A DNA stretch of 64,000 nt, taken from positions 1 through 64,000 of the forward strand of contig JAEVYT010000007.1 in NCBI GenBank assembly GCA_023392615.1, written 5' to 3'. Source of the stretch: Bacillota bacterium. GTDB taxonomy: Bacteria; Bacillota; Clostridia; Lachnospirales; Lachnospiraceae. Shown here piece after piece: positions 10,227 through 18,467 of this stretch. The notes beneath the pieces were generated by a model. It saw nothing but the letters and a program-made list of their open reading frames with translations, searched no databases and was not told the DNA's origin. The translations under genes and the position numbers were made by a program. Position 1 is the first letter of the stretch, and each line of letters opens with the position of its first letter.

Positions 10227-10982
10227 TTACTCCATATATCTTGAATAGAATTCATCATAAGTTAGAGAACTATCATAGATTGCCTCTGCTAAATCCTTTC
10301 CGACATAACGAAAATGCCAAGGTTCATAATCATAACCAGTAATCTCTTCTTTTCCTTTTGGATATCTAAGGATAAATCCATAGCTTTGTGCATTCGCTAC
10401 CAACCATTTCCCCGCCAGCGTATGTTCAAAACTTTGTTCTAACTCATTAATGTCCACCGCCAATCCAGTCTGGTGTTCGCTATGTCCGGGTCTTGCTGAC
10501 ACCCTATCACGACTCGGCTGATATTCTTCCAGTGACATATATGGTGTAATATTATTCAGATACACTTTCCATTGATAATAAAAACTTCGAAAAGTTGATA
10601 TCGCTTCTAGGTGAACTCCTTGCTCTAGCGCATCATTACACATCTTCTCGAATGCAACCCGCGCCTCATGCCTTAGCATTAATCCATATGGATTAAATAA
10701 CGGGTTGATTTTCTCTAGGTCAGCCGGAATATAATCCTCACCGAGTTGACGATATTTATTCACTAAGACAGTTAAGCTTTCCGGGTTCTCTACCCTATGT
10801 ATTCCCTGATAAAACTCCTGATCAAGGCCGATATTTACATAAGTAATAACATCCACCCATAATGTATAAGGATGCTTTTGTTTGTATATGGTATATTGAT
10901 CTTTTTTATCACATCTAAAAAATGGTAAGTATGAAATCTGAGCTACTTCATCCGAGTAATAATCTTTATTATAATCGTCCAA
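10227..10982 (-). CDS. D-alanyl-D-alanine carboxypeptidase, VanY/M15B type
   Basis: Zinc peptidase of about 252 residues. The M15B signature is clear: SARPGHSEHQTGLAVDI supplies the S-x-H-x-x-G-x-x-x-D zinc site, and EPWHFRYVG holds the catalytic Glu and last His ligand. The domain fills the C-terminal 170 residues; the N-terminal part before it is unassigned. No signal peptide or membrane helix is visible, unusual for a peptidoglycan enzyme. I chose TTG at 10982 because AAAAGGAGAA sits eight bases upstream; an ATG 14 codons earlier has no ribosome site. It would trim D-Ala from peptidoglycan stems. No vancomycin-resistance genes are near. Confidence 0.85.
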   Translation of the reverse strand: MDDYNKDYYSDEVAQISYLPFFRCDKKDQYTIYKQKHPYTLWVDVITYVNIGLDQEFYQGIHRVENPESLTVLVNKYRQLGEDYIPADLEKINPLFNPYGLMLRHEARVAFEKMCNDALEQGVHLEAISTFRSFYYQWKVYLNNITPYMSLEEYQPSRDRVSARPGHSEHQTGLAVDINELEQSFEHTLAGKWLVANAQSYGFILRYPKGKEEITGYDYEPWHFRYVGKDLAEAIYDSSLTYDEFYSRYME

Positions 10983-11060
10983 AATGATTTCTCCTTTTCT
11001 CCTTAAACCTGTGCACGAATGCAATCCTTATCATATTATTATTCGCAATCTGATATAAAT

Positions 11061-11112
11061 ATTCTAGGGTCTTCGCAATGGTACATTACTACAATTGCAA
11101 AAACCCTAGAAT
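11061..11112 (-). terminator. Stem-loop after the CAP-domain gene
   Basis: ATTCTAGGGT and ACCCTAGAAT form the outer stem, extended inward by GCAAT/ATTGC, just past the CAP-domain gene stop. A T-rich but not pure T-run follows on the minus strand, so termination is likely though not strong. Confidence 0.5.
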
Positions 11113-11145
11113 GCTTGTCGATATATAATTATAAAATATCAAAAA

Positions 11146-11892
11146 TTAATTAGTAAATACTTGTGTCCAATATATTGATCCACTTTTTTGATAAACCCCG
11201 ACTCCGAGTTTACGATATTTGGTGTTCAAAATATTTGCTCTGTGGCCGGGTGAATTCATCCACGCGTTAACAACCTCCTGTGGCGTCTTTTGTCCACTTG
11301 CTATATTTTCACCCGCCGCTCTGTATGATATTCCATATTCTTTTAGTACTGATGAAAAACTGGAACCGTTCGGTCTGGTATGAGAAAATGTTGTTGAAAT
11401 TTCTTGTGCACGCTTACCGGATGCTGAAGACAATGTCTGATTTGTTGTACAAGCTACTAAGCCAGATTTTGCACGTTGCTGGTTAACCAATCGAAGTACT
11501 TCGGTAGCAAAACTACTCAATCCGGTAGATGATGAAATATTTGTATTTGCCGACGGCTTTGGTGTTGCAACTGATTTGGACGGAGCTTTTGTCGTCTGGG
11601 CAGAGGATATTACCGATGGAGTAGTAGAAATTGTTGATGGAACCTTTGATCCTGATGGTGTTGTTGATACTATCGCTTTATCTGTTGGAATTGGTGTAGA
11701 AATAGAATTCGCCAACGGTGTTGGAGATACATCATTTGTGGCCAACTGACCGCTCTGGTAAGGCGTTTTTGTTACTACTAAATCTGCGGTATTGCCTTCC
11801 GAATTTGCTTTGAACATATTCTGATTATAAGCATACGCTCCATAAAGTGCCAGAACTGCTAAACACGCAAGTGTTACAAATAATTTTTTCAT
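11146..11892 (-). CDS. Secreted CAP-domain (SCP/PR1-like) protein
   Basis: Exported protein of 248 residues. A signal peptide (KKLFVTLACLAVLALYGAYA) is followed by a Ser/Thr/Pro linker to about residue 125, and a C-terminal CAP domain. The domain shows VLRLVNQQRAKSGL, FSHTRPNGSSF, GENIASGQ, VVNAWMNSPGHRANIL and YWTQVF, the complete set of conserved blocks, including the His and Glu of the CAP cavity. It closely resembles YkwD-type proteins of spore-formers. Function of bacterial CAP proteins is not settled. The ATG is preceded by GGAGGTCGACAG. It is monocistronic. Confidence 0.9.
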   Translation of the reverse strand: MKKLFVTLACLAVLALYGAYAYNQNMFKANSEGNTADLVVTKTPYQSGQLATNDVSPTPLANSISTPIPTDKAIVSTTPSGSKVPSTISTTPSVISSAQTTKAPSKSVATPKPSANTNISSSTGLSSFATEVLRLVNQQRAKSGLVACTTNQTLSSASGKRAQEISTTFSHTRPNGSSFSSVLKEYGISYRAAGENIASGQKTPQEVVNAWMNSPGHRANILNTKYRKLGVGVYQKSGSIYWTQVFTN

Positions 11893-12159
11893 CTGTCGAC
11901 CTCCACATTCTGTCTGTTTTAAATGTAATTCTTAATTGAATAATTTACCTTATCTCTTTTATACTACATTAATATAGGTAAATCTGACGGTTTTATCCTT
12001 TCCATAATTTAAAAAATTTATGTATCCCTAAGCGTTTTTATAAACTTCTACCATTATTTATTTGAATTAACATTATTTCTTATCATTTTATTTATCACAA
12101 AGGCAATACTAATTTTGAAAGTAGTGTACTCGCTGTTATTTTAGAAAGTGAGGAAGCTA

Positions 12160-12564
12160 ATGTTAAAAGCGAAATTATGCTGTTTTGCTATCGCAGGCCT
12201 AATTGGTTGTGCAAGTTTTCTTCCAATGAGTGCATATGCAACTGAAACGAACAATGAATCAGTAACACTGTCGGAAAAGAATGATAATCATAAAGAGAGA
12301 AAAGCTGCTTTCGAAGAATCGATAAAGAAAGCCAATCAAAAATGGAATTCGTTAACTGCCCAGCAGAAGGCAGAGGTTTATGCTTTGATTGAAGACGAGA
12401 TGAAATCCGAGATGAGACTCTTAGACAAACTCGCTGAGTTTGAAATCATTAGTAAAGAAGATGCTGCAGCAGTAAAAGGACATTTAATGAGTCGATTTGG
12501 AGAGATTAAAAAGAGTGGAGAATTTCCGTTTATGAGACAACGAGGTGCAAATAAGCAGAAATAA
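12160..12564 (+). CDS. Small exported protein, DUF2680-like
   Basis: Secreted protein of about 134 residues. The signal peptide is LKAKLCCFAIAGLIGCASFL with a likely cut after MSAYA. The mature part is charged and helical; LTAQQKAEVYALIEDEMKSE and LDKLAEFEIISKEDAAAVKG have the helix-turn-helix rhythm of DUF2680 (YckD-like) proteins. That assignment is by resemblance. Start is ATG 12160 with GTGAGGAAG upstream; a GTG four codons earlier overlaps this site. A related 'xDGTITxxQAD' rhythm is found in the lipoprotein at 45219-45890. It is a single gene, followed by a hairpin. Confidence 0.7.
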   Translation: MLKAKLCCFAIAGLIGCASFLPMSAYATETNNESVTLSEKNDNHKERKAAFEESIKKANQKWNSLTAQQKAEVYALIEDEMKSEMRLLDKLAEFEIISKEDAAAVKGHLMSRFGEIKKSGEFPFMRQRGANKQK

Positions 12565-12632
12565 TTGAACCTGATGCGGATAGGTTACGATTTAAATAAC
12601 AGTAAGCACACTAACTTTCGTTCATATAAATA

Positions 12633-12673
12633 GGGTAATTGCAGAACATAATTTTTATGTTTTACAATTACCC
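12633..12673 (+). terminator. Hairpin after the small exported protein gene
   Basis: GGGTAATTG (12633-12641) pairs with CAATTACCC (12665-12673), and the inner AGAACATAA/TTTATGTT lengthens the stem. No clean T-run follows. The arm sequence is shared with the larger inverted repeat at 10087-10213. Confidence 0.5.
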
Positions 12674-12733
12674 AATATTAATTTAATCTAATATAAAATG
12701 TGAGTTCAAAAATATCACAAGAATGGAGACTAT

Positions 12734-12886
12734 ATGATAATACTTAATAATTATGATAATCAAAACCCTCAACCCGGAGATCCTGAACCTCATAATTCCA
12801 ATACAACTAAACCTGAAATCGAACAACCCAAACCCTCTACAGTTAACCCTTCCCATCCGCAAGAGATGCCGTCCAGAGAAGAGTAA
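12734..12886 (+). CDS. Hypothetical 50-residue Pro/Asn-rich protein
   Basis: Short open frame of 50 codons, ATG at 12734 to TAA at 12886, with GGAGA five bases before the start. It begins MIILNNYDNQNPQPGDPEP and is rich in Pro, Asn, Glu and Gln, with no hydrophobic segment except the first few residues. It ends 18 bp before the convergent ferredoxin gene and does not overlap it, so the frame is not a shadow of another gene. The Pro content, regular composition and ribosome site argue that it is translated. I do not recognise a family. It could be an unstructured small protein. Confidence 0.5.
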   Translation: MIILNNYDNQNPQPGDPEPHNSNTTKPEIEQPKPSTVNPSHPQEMPSREE

Positions 12887-12903
12887 ACAATTCATTAGAA
12901 ATT

Positions 12904-13602
12904 TTAGTTTAAGATCTTGCCATCGGTGGAGATTGTTACAACCTGCCATGGCAAGAATTTTCCACTGTTCTTTAAAGCAGTTACCGTTGCATGTTCTATA
13001 CCACCGCAACATGGTACTTCCATACGTACTACAGTTACACTCTTAATATTATTATTTTTTATAATCGCTGTGAGTTTCTCACTATAATCACCTTCATCAA
13101 GTTTTGGACAACCGATTAATGCAATTCTGTTTTTTATAAACTGATTATGGAAATCTCCATATGCATAAGCGGTACAATCTGCTGCAATCAGAAGATTTGC
13201 ATTATTGAAATAAGGTGCATTAATTGGAACAAGTTTTATTTGAATTGGCCACTGCTGAAGCTGACTAGTTACGTTTCCCGCTATATTCTCAACAAGCTCT
13301 TCTGCTCTATGAATTGCTTTGGAGTGTGTTCCCGGGCAACCACAAGGAAGTGCTGCTTCCTGCCGCTGTTGCTTATTTGCTATTACAGCCTCTTCATCAA
13401 ATTCTGCAGCCTCACGCTCCTCAAATCCAATCGCTTCTGTTGGGCAATGTGGAAGACATGCTCCTAACCCATCGCAATAATCATCACGTAATAATTTAGC
13501 CTTTCCATTAATCATTCCAATTGCTCCTTCATGACAGGCATCCGCACATAATCCACAACCATTACATTTTTCTTCATCAATTTTTATAATTTTTCTTATC
13601 AT
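12904..13602 (-). CDS. 4Fe-4S ferredoxin-domain protein of hcp-type loci
   Basis: Iron-sulfur protein of 232 residues. The N-terminal ferredoxin domain has C13-x2-C16-x2-C19-x3-C23 and a second group C43-x5-C49-x3-C53, one Cys short of the classical motif. A CGCPG segment follows near residue 88, then a C-terminal domain with LLIAADCTAYAYG and VEVPCCGG-like text (EVPCCGGIEHAT). Such proteins accompany hybrid-cluster protein (hcp) or anaerobic nitrosative-stress genes and a Crp-type regulator; here a Crp-type gene is divergent, but hcp itself is absent. GGAGGAACAAATT precedes the ATG. Probable role is electron transfer in stress response. Confidence 0.85.
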   Translation of the reverse strand: MIRKIIKIDEEKCNGCGLCADACHEGAIGMINGKAKLLRDDYCDGLGACLPHCPTEAIGFEEREAAEFDEEAVIANKQQRQEAALPCGCPGTHSKAIHRAEELVENIAGNVTSQLQQWPIQIKLVPINAPYFNNANLLIAADCTAYAYGDFHNQFIKNRIALIGCPKLDEGDYSEKLTAIIKNNNIKSVTVVRMEVPCCGGIEHATVTALKNSGKFLPWQVVTISTDGKILN

Positions 13603-13638
13603 AATTTGTTCCTCCTATATGATTAATCATCTTTGTTC

Positions 13639-13667
13639 TTGACTTTATGTACTGATTTTACTATAGT
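13639..13667 (+). promoter_or_regulatory. Promoter of the Crp/Fnr-family gene
   Basis: TTGACT (13639-13644), 17 bp, TATAGT (13662-13667). Transcription would start near 13674, some 37 bases before the TTG start codon at 13711. Confidence 0.7.
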
Positions 13668-13682
13668 GAAACATATAAGTAT

Positions 13683-13696
13683 GTTGTATTTACAAC
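13683..13696. promoter_or_regulatory. Candidate operator dyad GTTGTA-TT-TACAAC
   Basis: Perfect 6+6 inverted repeat just downstream of the predicted transcription start of the Crp/Fnr-family gene and upstream of the divergent ferredoxin gene. The position suits autorepression. It resembles but does not equal the FNR (TTGAT-N4-ATCAA) or CRP half-sites. Confidence 0.4.
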
Positions 13697-13710
13697 GAAA
13701 AGAGGATAAT

Positions 13711-14370
13711 TTGAAAGAATATTATAAAATTTTAAAAAATGTTACTTTATTTGAAGGTTTAAAAGAAGAAGAACTTGAGTCAGTACTAAACTGTCTCTCT
13801 TCAAAAACAACAAGGTACGGAAAGAACCAGGTCATTCTTCATCACGGAGAAAACACTACAAATATCGGAATCGTTTTATCGGGACAGACTCAGGTCATGA
13901 AAGAGGATTATTACGGTAATCGTAACCTAATTGCAAATTTAAGCGAAGGGATGCTATTTGGCGAAACCTTTGTGTGCGCTGATATAAAAACGCTCCCGGT
14001 TAGTGTGATCAGCACAACCGAAAGCGTCATTCTTTGGATTGATTATCGAAGGATCATCTCTCCCTGTACGCAGGTATGTTCCTTCCATAGTACATTAATT
14101 TATAACATGTTAAGAATTTTATCTATGAAAAATTTATTACTAAGTCAGAAGATTGAATTCATATCAAAACGCACAACACGAGAAAAGCTAGTTGCTTATC
14201 TATCCTCAGAAGCTCAGAAAAATGGATCCAATCATTTTCTTATTCCATTTAATCGCCAGGAACTGGCAGACTATCTTAGTGTTGATCGTAGCGCAATGTC
14301 TGCGGAGCTTAGCCGCTTAAAAAGCGAAGGGATATTAGATTATCACAAAAATCAGTTTACATTATTATAG
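13711..14370 (+). CDS. Crp/Fnr-family transcription regulator
   Basis: Regulator of about 219 residues. The N-terminal cyclic nucleotide-binding fold has NVTLFEGLKEEELESVL, VILHHGENTTNIGIVLSG and LFGETFV. The C-terminal winged helix shows FNRQELADYLSVDRSAMSAE, the recognition helix of the family. No Cys cluster for an Fnr-type iron-sulfur centre is evident at the N-terminus. The TTG at 13711 follows AAAGAGGATAAT; an ATG ten codons upstream lies in the dyad and lacks a ribosome site. It is divergent from the ferredoxin gene and likely controls it, as seen in clostridial hcp loci. The effector is unknown. Confidence 0.9.
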   Translation: MKEYYKILKNVTLFEGLKEEELESVLNCLSSKTTRYGKNQVILHHGENTTNIGIVLSGQTQVMKEDYYGNRNLIANLSEGMLFGETFVCADIKTLPVSVISTTESVILWIDYRRIISPCTQVCSFHSTLIYNMLRILSMKNLLLSQKIEFISKRTTREKLVAYLSSEAQKNGSNHFLIPFNRQELADYLSVDRSAMSAELSRLKSEGILDYHKNQFTLL

Positions 14371-14486
14371 ATAAAACCACCAACACTATAAATCATTCAA
14401 GGATTCCATTCTGCCGACCCCATGATATAATTTATGTTTCATATAATAGTCGCTATCACACAGTAGAATTCTTATATAACAATTAC

Positions 14487-15347
14487 TTAATGAATTGCTC
14501 TCTTACCGTGATGACCACCCATAACATCCGCTACATCATTAATCGTTACAAACGCGTTCGGATCTTTATCATTAATAATTGCTCGCATCTTCGAAAGCTC
14601 TAGCCTAGATACAACAGAGTAGATTACTGTTTTAGAGGCATTCGTAAATCCTCCTCTTCCCTCTAGAAAGGTCACTCCACGTCCCAAACGATCGTTAATT
14701 GCGGATGCAATTTCATCTCCGTTATTTGTTACGATCATAACCGCCTTGGCCTCATCAAAACCTTCAATCACTATATCAACTGCTTTATGTACAACAAAGT
14801 ATGCAAGCATCGAATACAATGCACGATCTCGTCCTAGAACAAGAGCTGCCAACAGGAAGATAAATACATTAAATATCATAACAATCTGTCCTATAGAAAA
14901 CATGCCGCCCTTACATAAAATGATTGCTATAATCTCCGTGCCATCTAACGATCCGCCGTATCGTATAATTAACCCCACGCCTACCCCTAATATGATTCCA
15001 CCAAATACAGTTGCCAGCAATACATCTCCTGTATATTCCGAAATAGGATGAAAGAGATACATAAATAAAGAGAACATCGTAATTGAAAAAAGCGATGTAA
15101 TAACAAAGGTTTTACCAATCTGTTTATATCCTAAAAATAAAAATGGAACATTTAACACAAAGGTAAATACAGCAATCGGAATATGTGTTATTCGTCCAGC
15201 AATAATGGAAATACCCACAATACCACCGTCTATAATACTATTTGGTACAAGGAAAATCTCCAGACCCAAAGCTGCAATTAAAGCACCTAGCAATAACAAA
15301 GCATATTTTTTTAATATTGTATAGATGCTGGTTTGTTTTTTATTCAT
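14487..15347 (-). CDS. YitT family membrane protein (second copy)
   Basis: Membrane protein of 286 residues, paralogous to the protein at 7641. Five helices occupy the N-terminal part (LLLGALIAALGLEIFL and others). Family stretches are SIIDGGIVGISII and IRYGGSLDGTEIIAIIL, and the C-terminal DUF2179 domain is LEGRGGFTNASKTVIYSV. ATG 15347 has GGGGGG upstream; an earlier in-frame ATG adds nine unlikely residues. It follows the DUF4317 gene by 75 bp and may share its transcript. Transport is suspected for the family but the substrate is not known. Confidence 0.9.
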   Translation of the reverse strand: MNKKQTSIYTILKKYALLLLGALIAALGLEIFLVPNSIIDGGIVGISIIAGRITHIPIAVFTFVLNVPFLFLGYKQIGKTFVITSLFSITMFSLFMYLFHPISEYTGDVLLATVFGGIILGVGVGLIIRYGGSLDGTEIIAIILCKGGMFSIGQIVMIFNVFIFLLAALVLGRDRALYSMLAYFVVHKAVDIVIEGFDEAKAVMIVTNNGDEIASAINDRLGRGVTFLEGRGGFTNASKTVIYSVVSRLELSKMRAIINDKDPNAFVTINDVADVMGGHHGKRAIH

Positions 15348-15422
15348 ATATTCCCCCCTATTATTAATCGCCATCTAGACGACATACAATCTTATCAATG
15401 TCGATGGTTTATTCCTATCTCA

Positions 15423-16553
15423 TTAAAGTGGCTTGACCACCATTCCATTTACCTCAACTTCGTCTGTTATTTCAATGACGATACATTTTCGACCGTCCAC
15501 CATTTTGGTTTGAACCAAATCCGTTCTCTCCGGATTTACCTTTACAACAACATCCGGAGTTTTCACTTCAAAAACTCTGGTACTGGTAAGATTCGCTGCA
15601 AGTAATGTGGCATTATCCCCTGTCATGGCATCAAAGTTCTTATCGAACTCAATCAGTTTCTCCTGTTCTACTCCACTTTCGGACAAGAGAGATTTCACTT
15701 CTGACTTATCAAGAACTAATGGTTCAGGAATCTCCTTCATTTTATGCTCTTCAATAATCTCATTTAATTTATCATGAATATTCTTTACAATTTCATATTC
15801 ACATTCTTCCCCAAGTGTCTCTTTTACCAATGTTTGAAAAGTTTCCTTTTGTAACCCTGCGGTCATTGGTACATCACATCCAAGTAGACCATCAACAAAT
15901 TCATTATGTAACTCCTCGGAATCTTTGGAATAATACAATATGCTATGGATATCTGTACTCCTATCATTAAAAGCCGGGAATAAGAATCCGTTATGCGGTG
16001 CACCTACCACCCAATCCTGAATACGCTTTTGGATTTGATTTGTATCCGTATTATAACTAAGACCCGGTTTTGATAGTTTTACCGGACAGATGGAACATAA
16101 TATAAAGCGATAAACCTCATCAGAGGCATCCTCCATAAACTGTCTATCATTTGATTTTCCCGGTACATCATACGCTGCATAGATCACTAAGATTAAATAG
16201 CTTCCAACATAATCATATAACTGCACAATTCTTTGATAAAATTCATCCAGTAATTCTTCTTGCTTTAATTCACTGTCTCTGAGCTTTAATAAGAACTCCT
16301 GTGTCCCTCCATTAAATTCACTCTCCGTTGGAAATTCCAGGTTCATCAAATTTCTTCCGATTGAACCAGATAAAGTTTTCTTAAATATTTCAAAATATTT
16401 AAAGGTTTCTTCCTCCGGCATACAGAGGAAGGATTCCGTAAATCTTGACTTAATCTCTTTTTCTCCGTCAACGTAACAACCGCTAACCTTTGTAATAGAA
16501 CAATTATCATGATTAAATTGTTTTTTAATTTCAGATATTTCACTATTAATCAT
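15423..16553 (-). CDS. DUF4317 family protein
   Basis: Cytoplasmic protein of about 376 residues that fits the DUF4317 family of clostridia. Landmarks are SEISEIKKQFNHDNCSITKV at the N-terminus, VSGCYVDGEKE, YDVPGKSNDRQFMEDASDEV and WVVGAPHNGFLFPAFNDRST. The C-terminal 60 residues (VKTPDVVVKVNPERTDLVQT) look like a separate strand-rich cap. No catalytic motif is known. The second ATG (16553) has AGGAG seven bases before it; the one six bases earlier is too close. It follows the efflux operon by about 60 bp in the same direction, so read-through is possible. Confidence 0.85.
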   Translation of the reverse strand: MINSEISEIKKQFNHDNCSITKVSGCYVDGEKEIKSRFTESFLCMPEEETFKYFEIFKKTLSGSIGRNLMNLEFPTESEFNGGTQEFLLKLRDSELKQEELLDEFYQRIVQLYDYVGSYLILVIYAAYDVPGKSNDRQFMEDASDEVYRFILCSICPVKLSKPGLSYNTDTNQIQKRIQDWVVGAPHNGFLFPAFNDRSTDIHSILYYSKDSEELHNEFVDGLLGCDVPMTAGLQKETFQTLVKETLGEECEYEIVKNIHDKLNEIIEEHKMKEIPEPLVLDKSEVKSLLSESGVEQEKLIEFDKNFDAMTGDNATLLAANLTSTRVFEVKTPDVVVKVNPERTDLVQTKMVDGRKCIVIEITDEVEVNGMVVKPL

Positions 16554-16614
16554 CTGCATTCTCCTCTCAGTAATCTATTCTCAAAAAACAGTTTATCATC
16601 TCATTCTCTTATTA

Positions 16615-18465
16615 TCAAGTGATAGGTATTGCGGATATGCTATATCCCATCTGACTCATCACCATCTCATAGTAATGACCTTTCAAACTCATAAGGATTT
16701 GATGATTTCCGTATTCTAATATTCGTCCATCTCCAATTACCATGATCTTATCCGCATCACGGATTGTAGACAGACGATGAGCAATTAAAAAGCTGGTACG
16801 GTTTTTCATAAGTGATACCAGAGCCTTCTGTATCTCCTTCTCAGTCTTGGTATCCACACTACTGGTTGCTTCATCTAAAATCAATATCGGACTATCACAT
16901 AGAACTGCTCTAGCTATGGATATCAATTGTCTTTGTCCCTGACTCAAATTATCTGTCGATGCCGATACAATCGTATCATATCCATGCGGAAGTTTATCGA
17001 TAAAATCATGTGCATGTGCTATTTTAGCAGCCTTAATTACCTGCTCATCATCCGCATAAATATTCGAATACCGTATATTATCCTTAATGGTACCCCCAAA
17101 TAAGCTTGTATCTTGAAGTACGACCGAAAAACATCTCCTTAGGCTGTCTCTTTTTATATCGGTTATCGGAACTCCATCTATCCGTATCGTTCCGTCATCC
17201 GCATCATAAAATCTAGTCATAAGATTCACTATTGTTGTTTTTCCTGCACCAGTTTCTCCTACTAGGGCAACCACCTCCCCAGGTTGCACTTGAAAGCTAA
17301 TGTTCTTTAGAACGGGTTTATTCTTATCATAAGAAAAGCACACGTTAGAAAAAGTGACCTCACCGGTTGGATTTTTCATAAATACCGCATGATTTACATC
17401 CACTGCTTCTTCTTCATAATCTAATACTTCAAATACCCGTTCTGCACCGGCAAGTGCGGATTGTATTGTATTAAACATTCCTGCTACTGAATTGAGTGGT
17501 TGAGCAAATTGTTTCGAATAGCTTAGAAAGCTTACAACTGTACCAACTGCAAGCCCGTATTGTATTGACAAGATACCGCCTACTATTGATACCACTGCAA
17601 ATATAAAATTATTAATTACATTCATAAGTGGCATCATATATCCTGACCAAATTTGTGCTTTTGTGCTGCTACTTTGTAAATTTTCATTAATTATATTAAA
17701 CTGGTCAATTACTTCCTTACGACGATCAAAGGCTTTTACCATCTTAAGTCCGAGTATACTTTCTTCTATGACTCCATTTAATGCTCCAAGACTTCTCTGT
17801 TGAGACAAAAAATACGATCTACTTTTGGAGGCAATCAGCTTCGTTAAAATCGTCACTAAGGGTACACATAAAAGAACGGTAAATGTCAGAGGAATATTCA
17901 AGCGAATCATCACGATTAAGGAGCCAATTACAGTCAAAACACTTGCTATTAGTTGAGTGGTCGTTTGCGCTATTACTGTGCTGATATTATCCACATCATT
18001 TGTAATTCGACTCATTGTATCACCATGAGAACGGGTATCATAAAAACTTAATGGAAGCCTCTGCATCTTCCGAAAGAACTCACTCCGTAGCGTTAAAACT
18101 AACTTTTGTGATATCTTCAGAGTAATTATACCATTGATTAAATTCAATAACCAATTTGATATATATAATGAGAGGATTACAATTATTAAAACCGTAAGTC
18201 TATCTATATCTACACTCCTACCTTTAATATGAAAGGTATTAAAACTCTTACCTATAAAGTATGGAATTGCAACTGATATCAACGAAGATACACCAGTTAG
18301 TAGGATAGCGATAAATATAGTTTTCCCCCAACGCATATAGATTTGAATAATTCGAATCAAGGTTCCCTTTGCATTTTTTGCCTTTGCGGTAGGAACGAAA
18401 CGATCCCTTCCTGCTCCCGGTCGATGACCTAATGTAGGACCCCTCTGTTGAAGAGGCTCAGCCAT
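16615..18465 (-). CDS. Heterodimeric ABC exporter, subunit with canonical ATPase site
   Basis: Half-transporter of 616 residues: a Pro/Arg-rich soluble N-terminus of about 40 residues, six membrane helices (about 50-340) and a nucleotide-binding domain. Walker A is GETGAGKT, the signature LSQGQ, Walker B ILILDEATSSVD with the catalytic Glu, and the switch His is in LIAHRLSTI. Its partner, encoded immediately upstream, has changed residues at these sites, the classic asymmetry of heterodimeric multidrug exporters such as BmrCD or TM287/288. The ribosome site AAAGGAGG overlaps the upstream stop. It is the last gene of the merR-led efflux operon. Likely substrates are hydrophobic drugs or peptides, inferred. 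Confidence 0.92.
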   Translation of the reverse strand: MAEPLQQRGPTLGHRPGAGRDRFVPTAKAKNAKGTLIRIIQIYMRWGKTIFIAILLTGVSSLISVAIPYFIGKSFNTFHIKGRSVDIDRLTVLIIVILSLYISNWLLNLINGIITLKISQKLVLTLRSEFFRKMQRLPLSFYDTRSHGDTMSRITNDVDNISTVIAQTTTQLIASVLTVIGSLIVMIRLNIPLTFTVLLCVPLVTILTKLIASKSRSYFLSQQRSLGALNGVIEESILGLKMVKAFDRRKEVIDQFNIINENLQSSSTKAQIWSGYMMPLMNVINNFIFAVVSIVGGILSIQYGLAVGTVVSFLSYSKQFAQPLNSVAGMFNTIQSALAGAERVFEVLDYEEEAVDVNHAVFMKNPTGEVTFSNVCFSYDKNKPVLKNISFQVQPGEVVALVGETGAGKTTIVNLMTRFYDADDGTIRIDGVPITDIKRDSLRRCFSVVLQDTSLFGGTIKDNIRYSNIYADDEQVIKAAKIAHAHDFIDKLPHGYDTIVSASTDNLSQGQRQLISIARAVLCDSPILILDEATSSVDTKTEKEIQKALVSLMKNRTSFLIAHRLSTIRDADKIMVIGDGRILEYGNHQILMSLKGHYYEMVMSQMGYSISAIPIT

Positions 18466-18467
18466 AT

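Noticed and set aside
10227..10982. Vancomycin-resistance cluster suggested by the VanY-type and VanZ-type genes
   Set aside because: The two genes are 28 kb apart, and no vanH, vanA/B ligase or vanX is present; both families are common without resistance.
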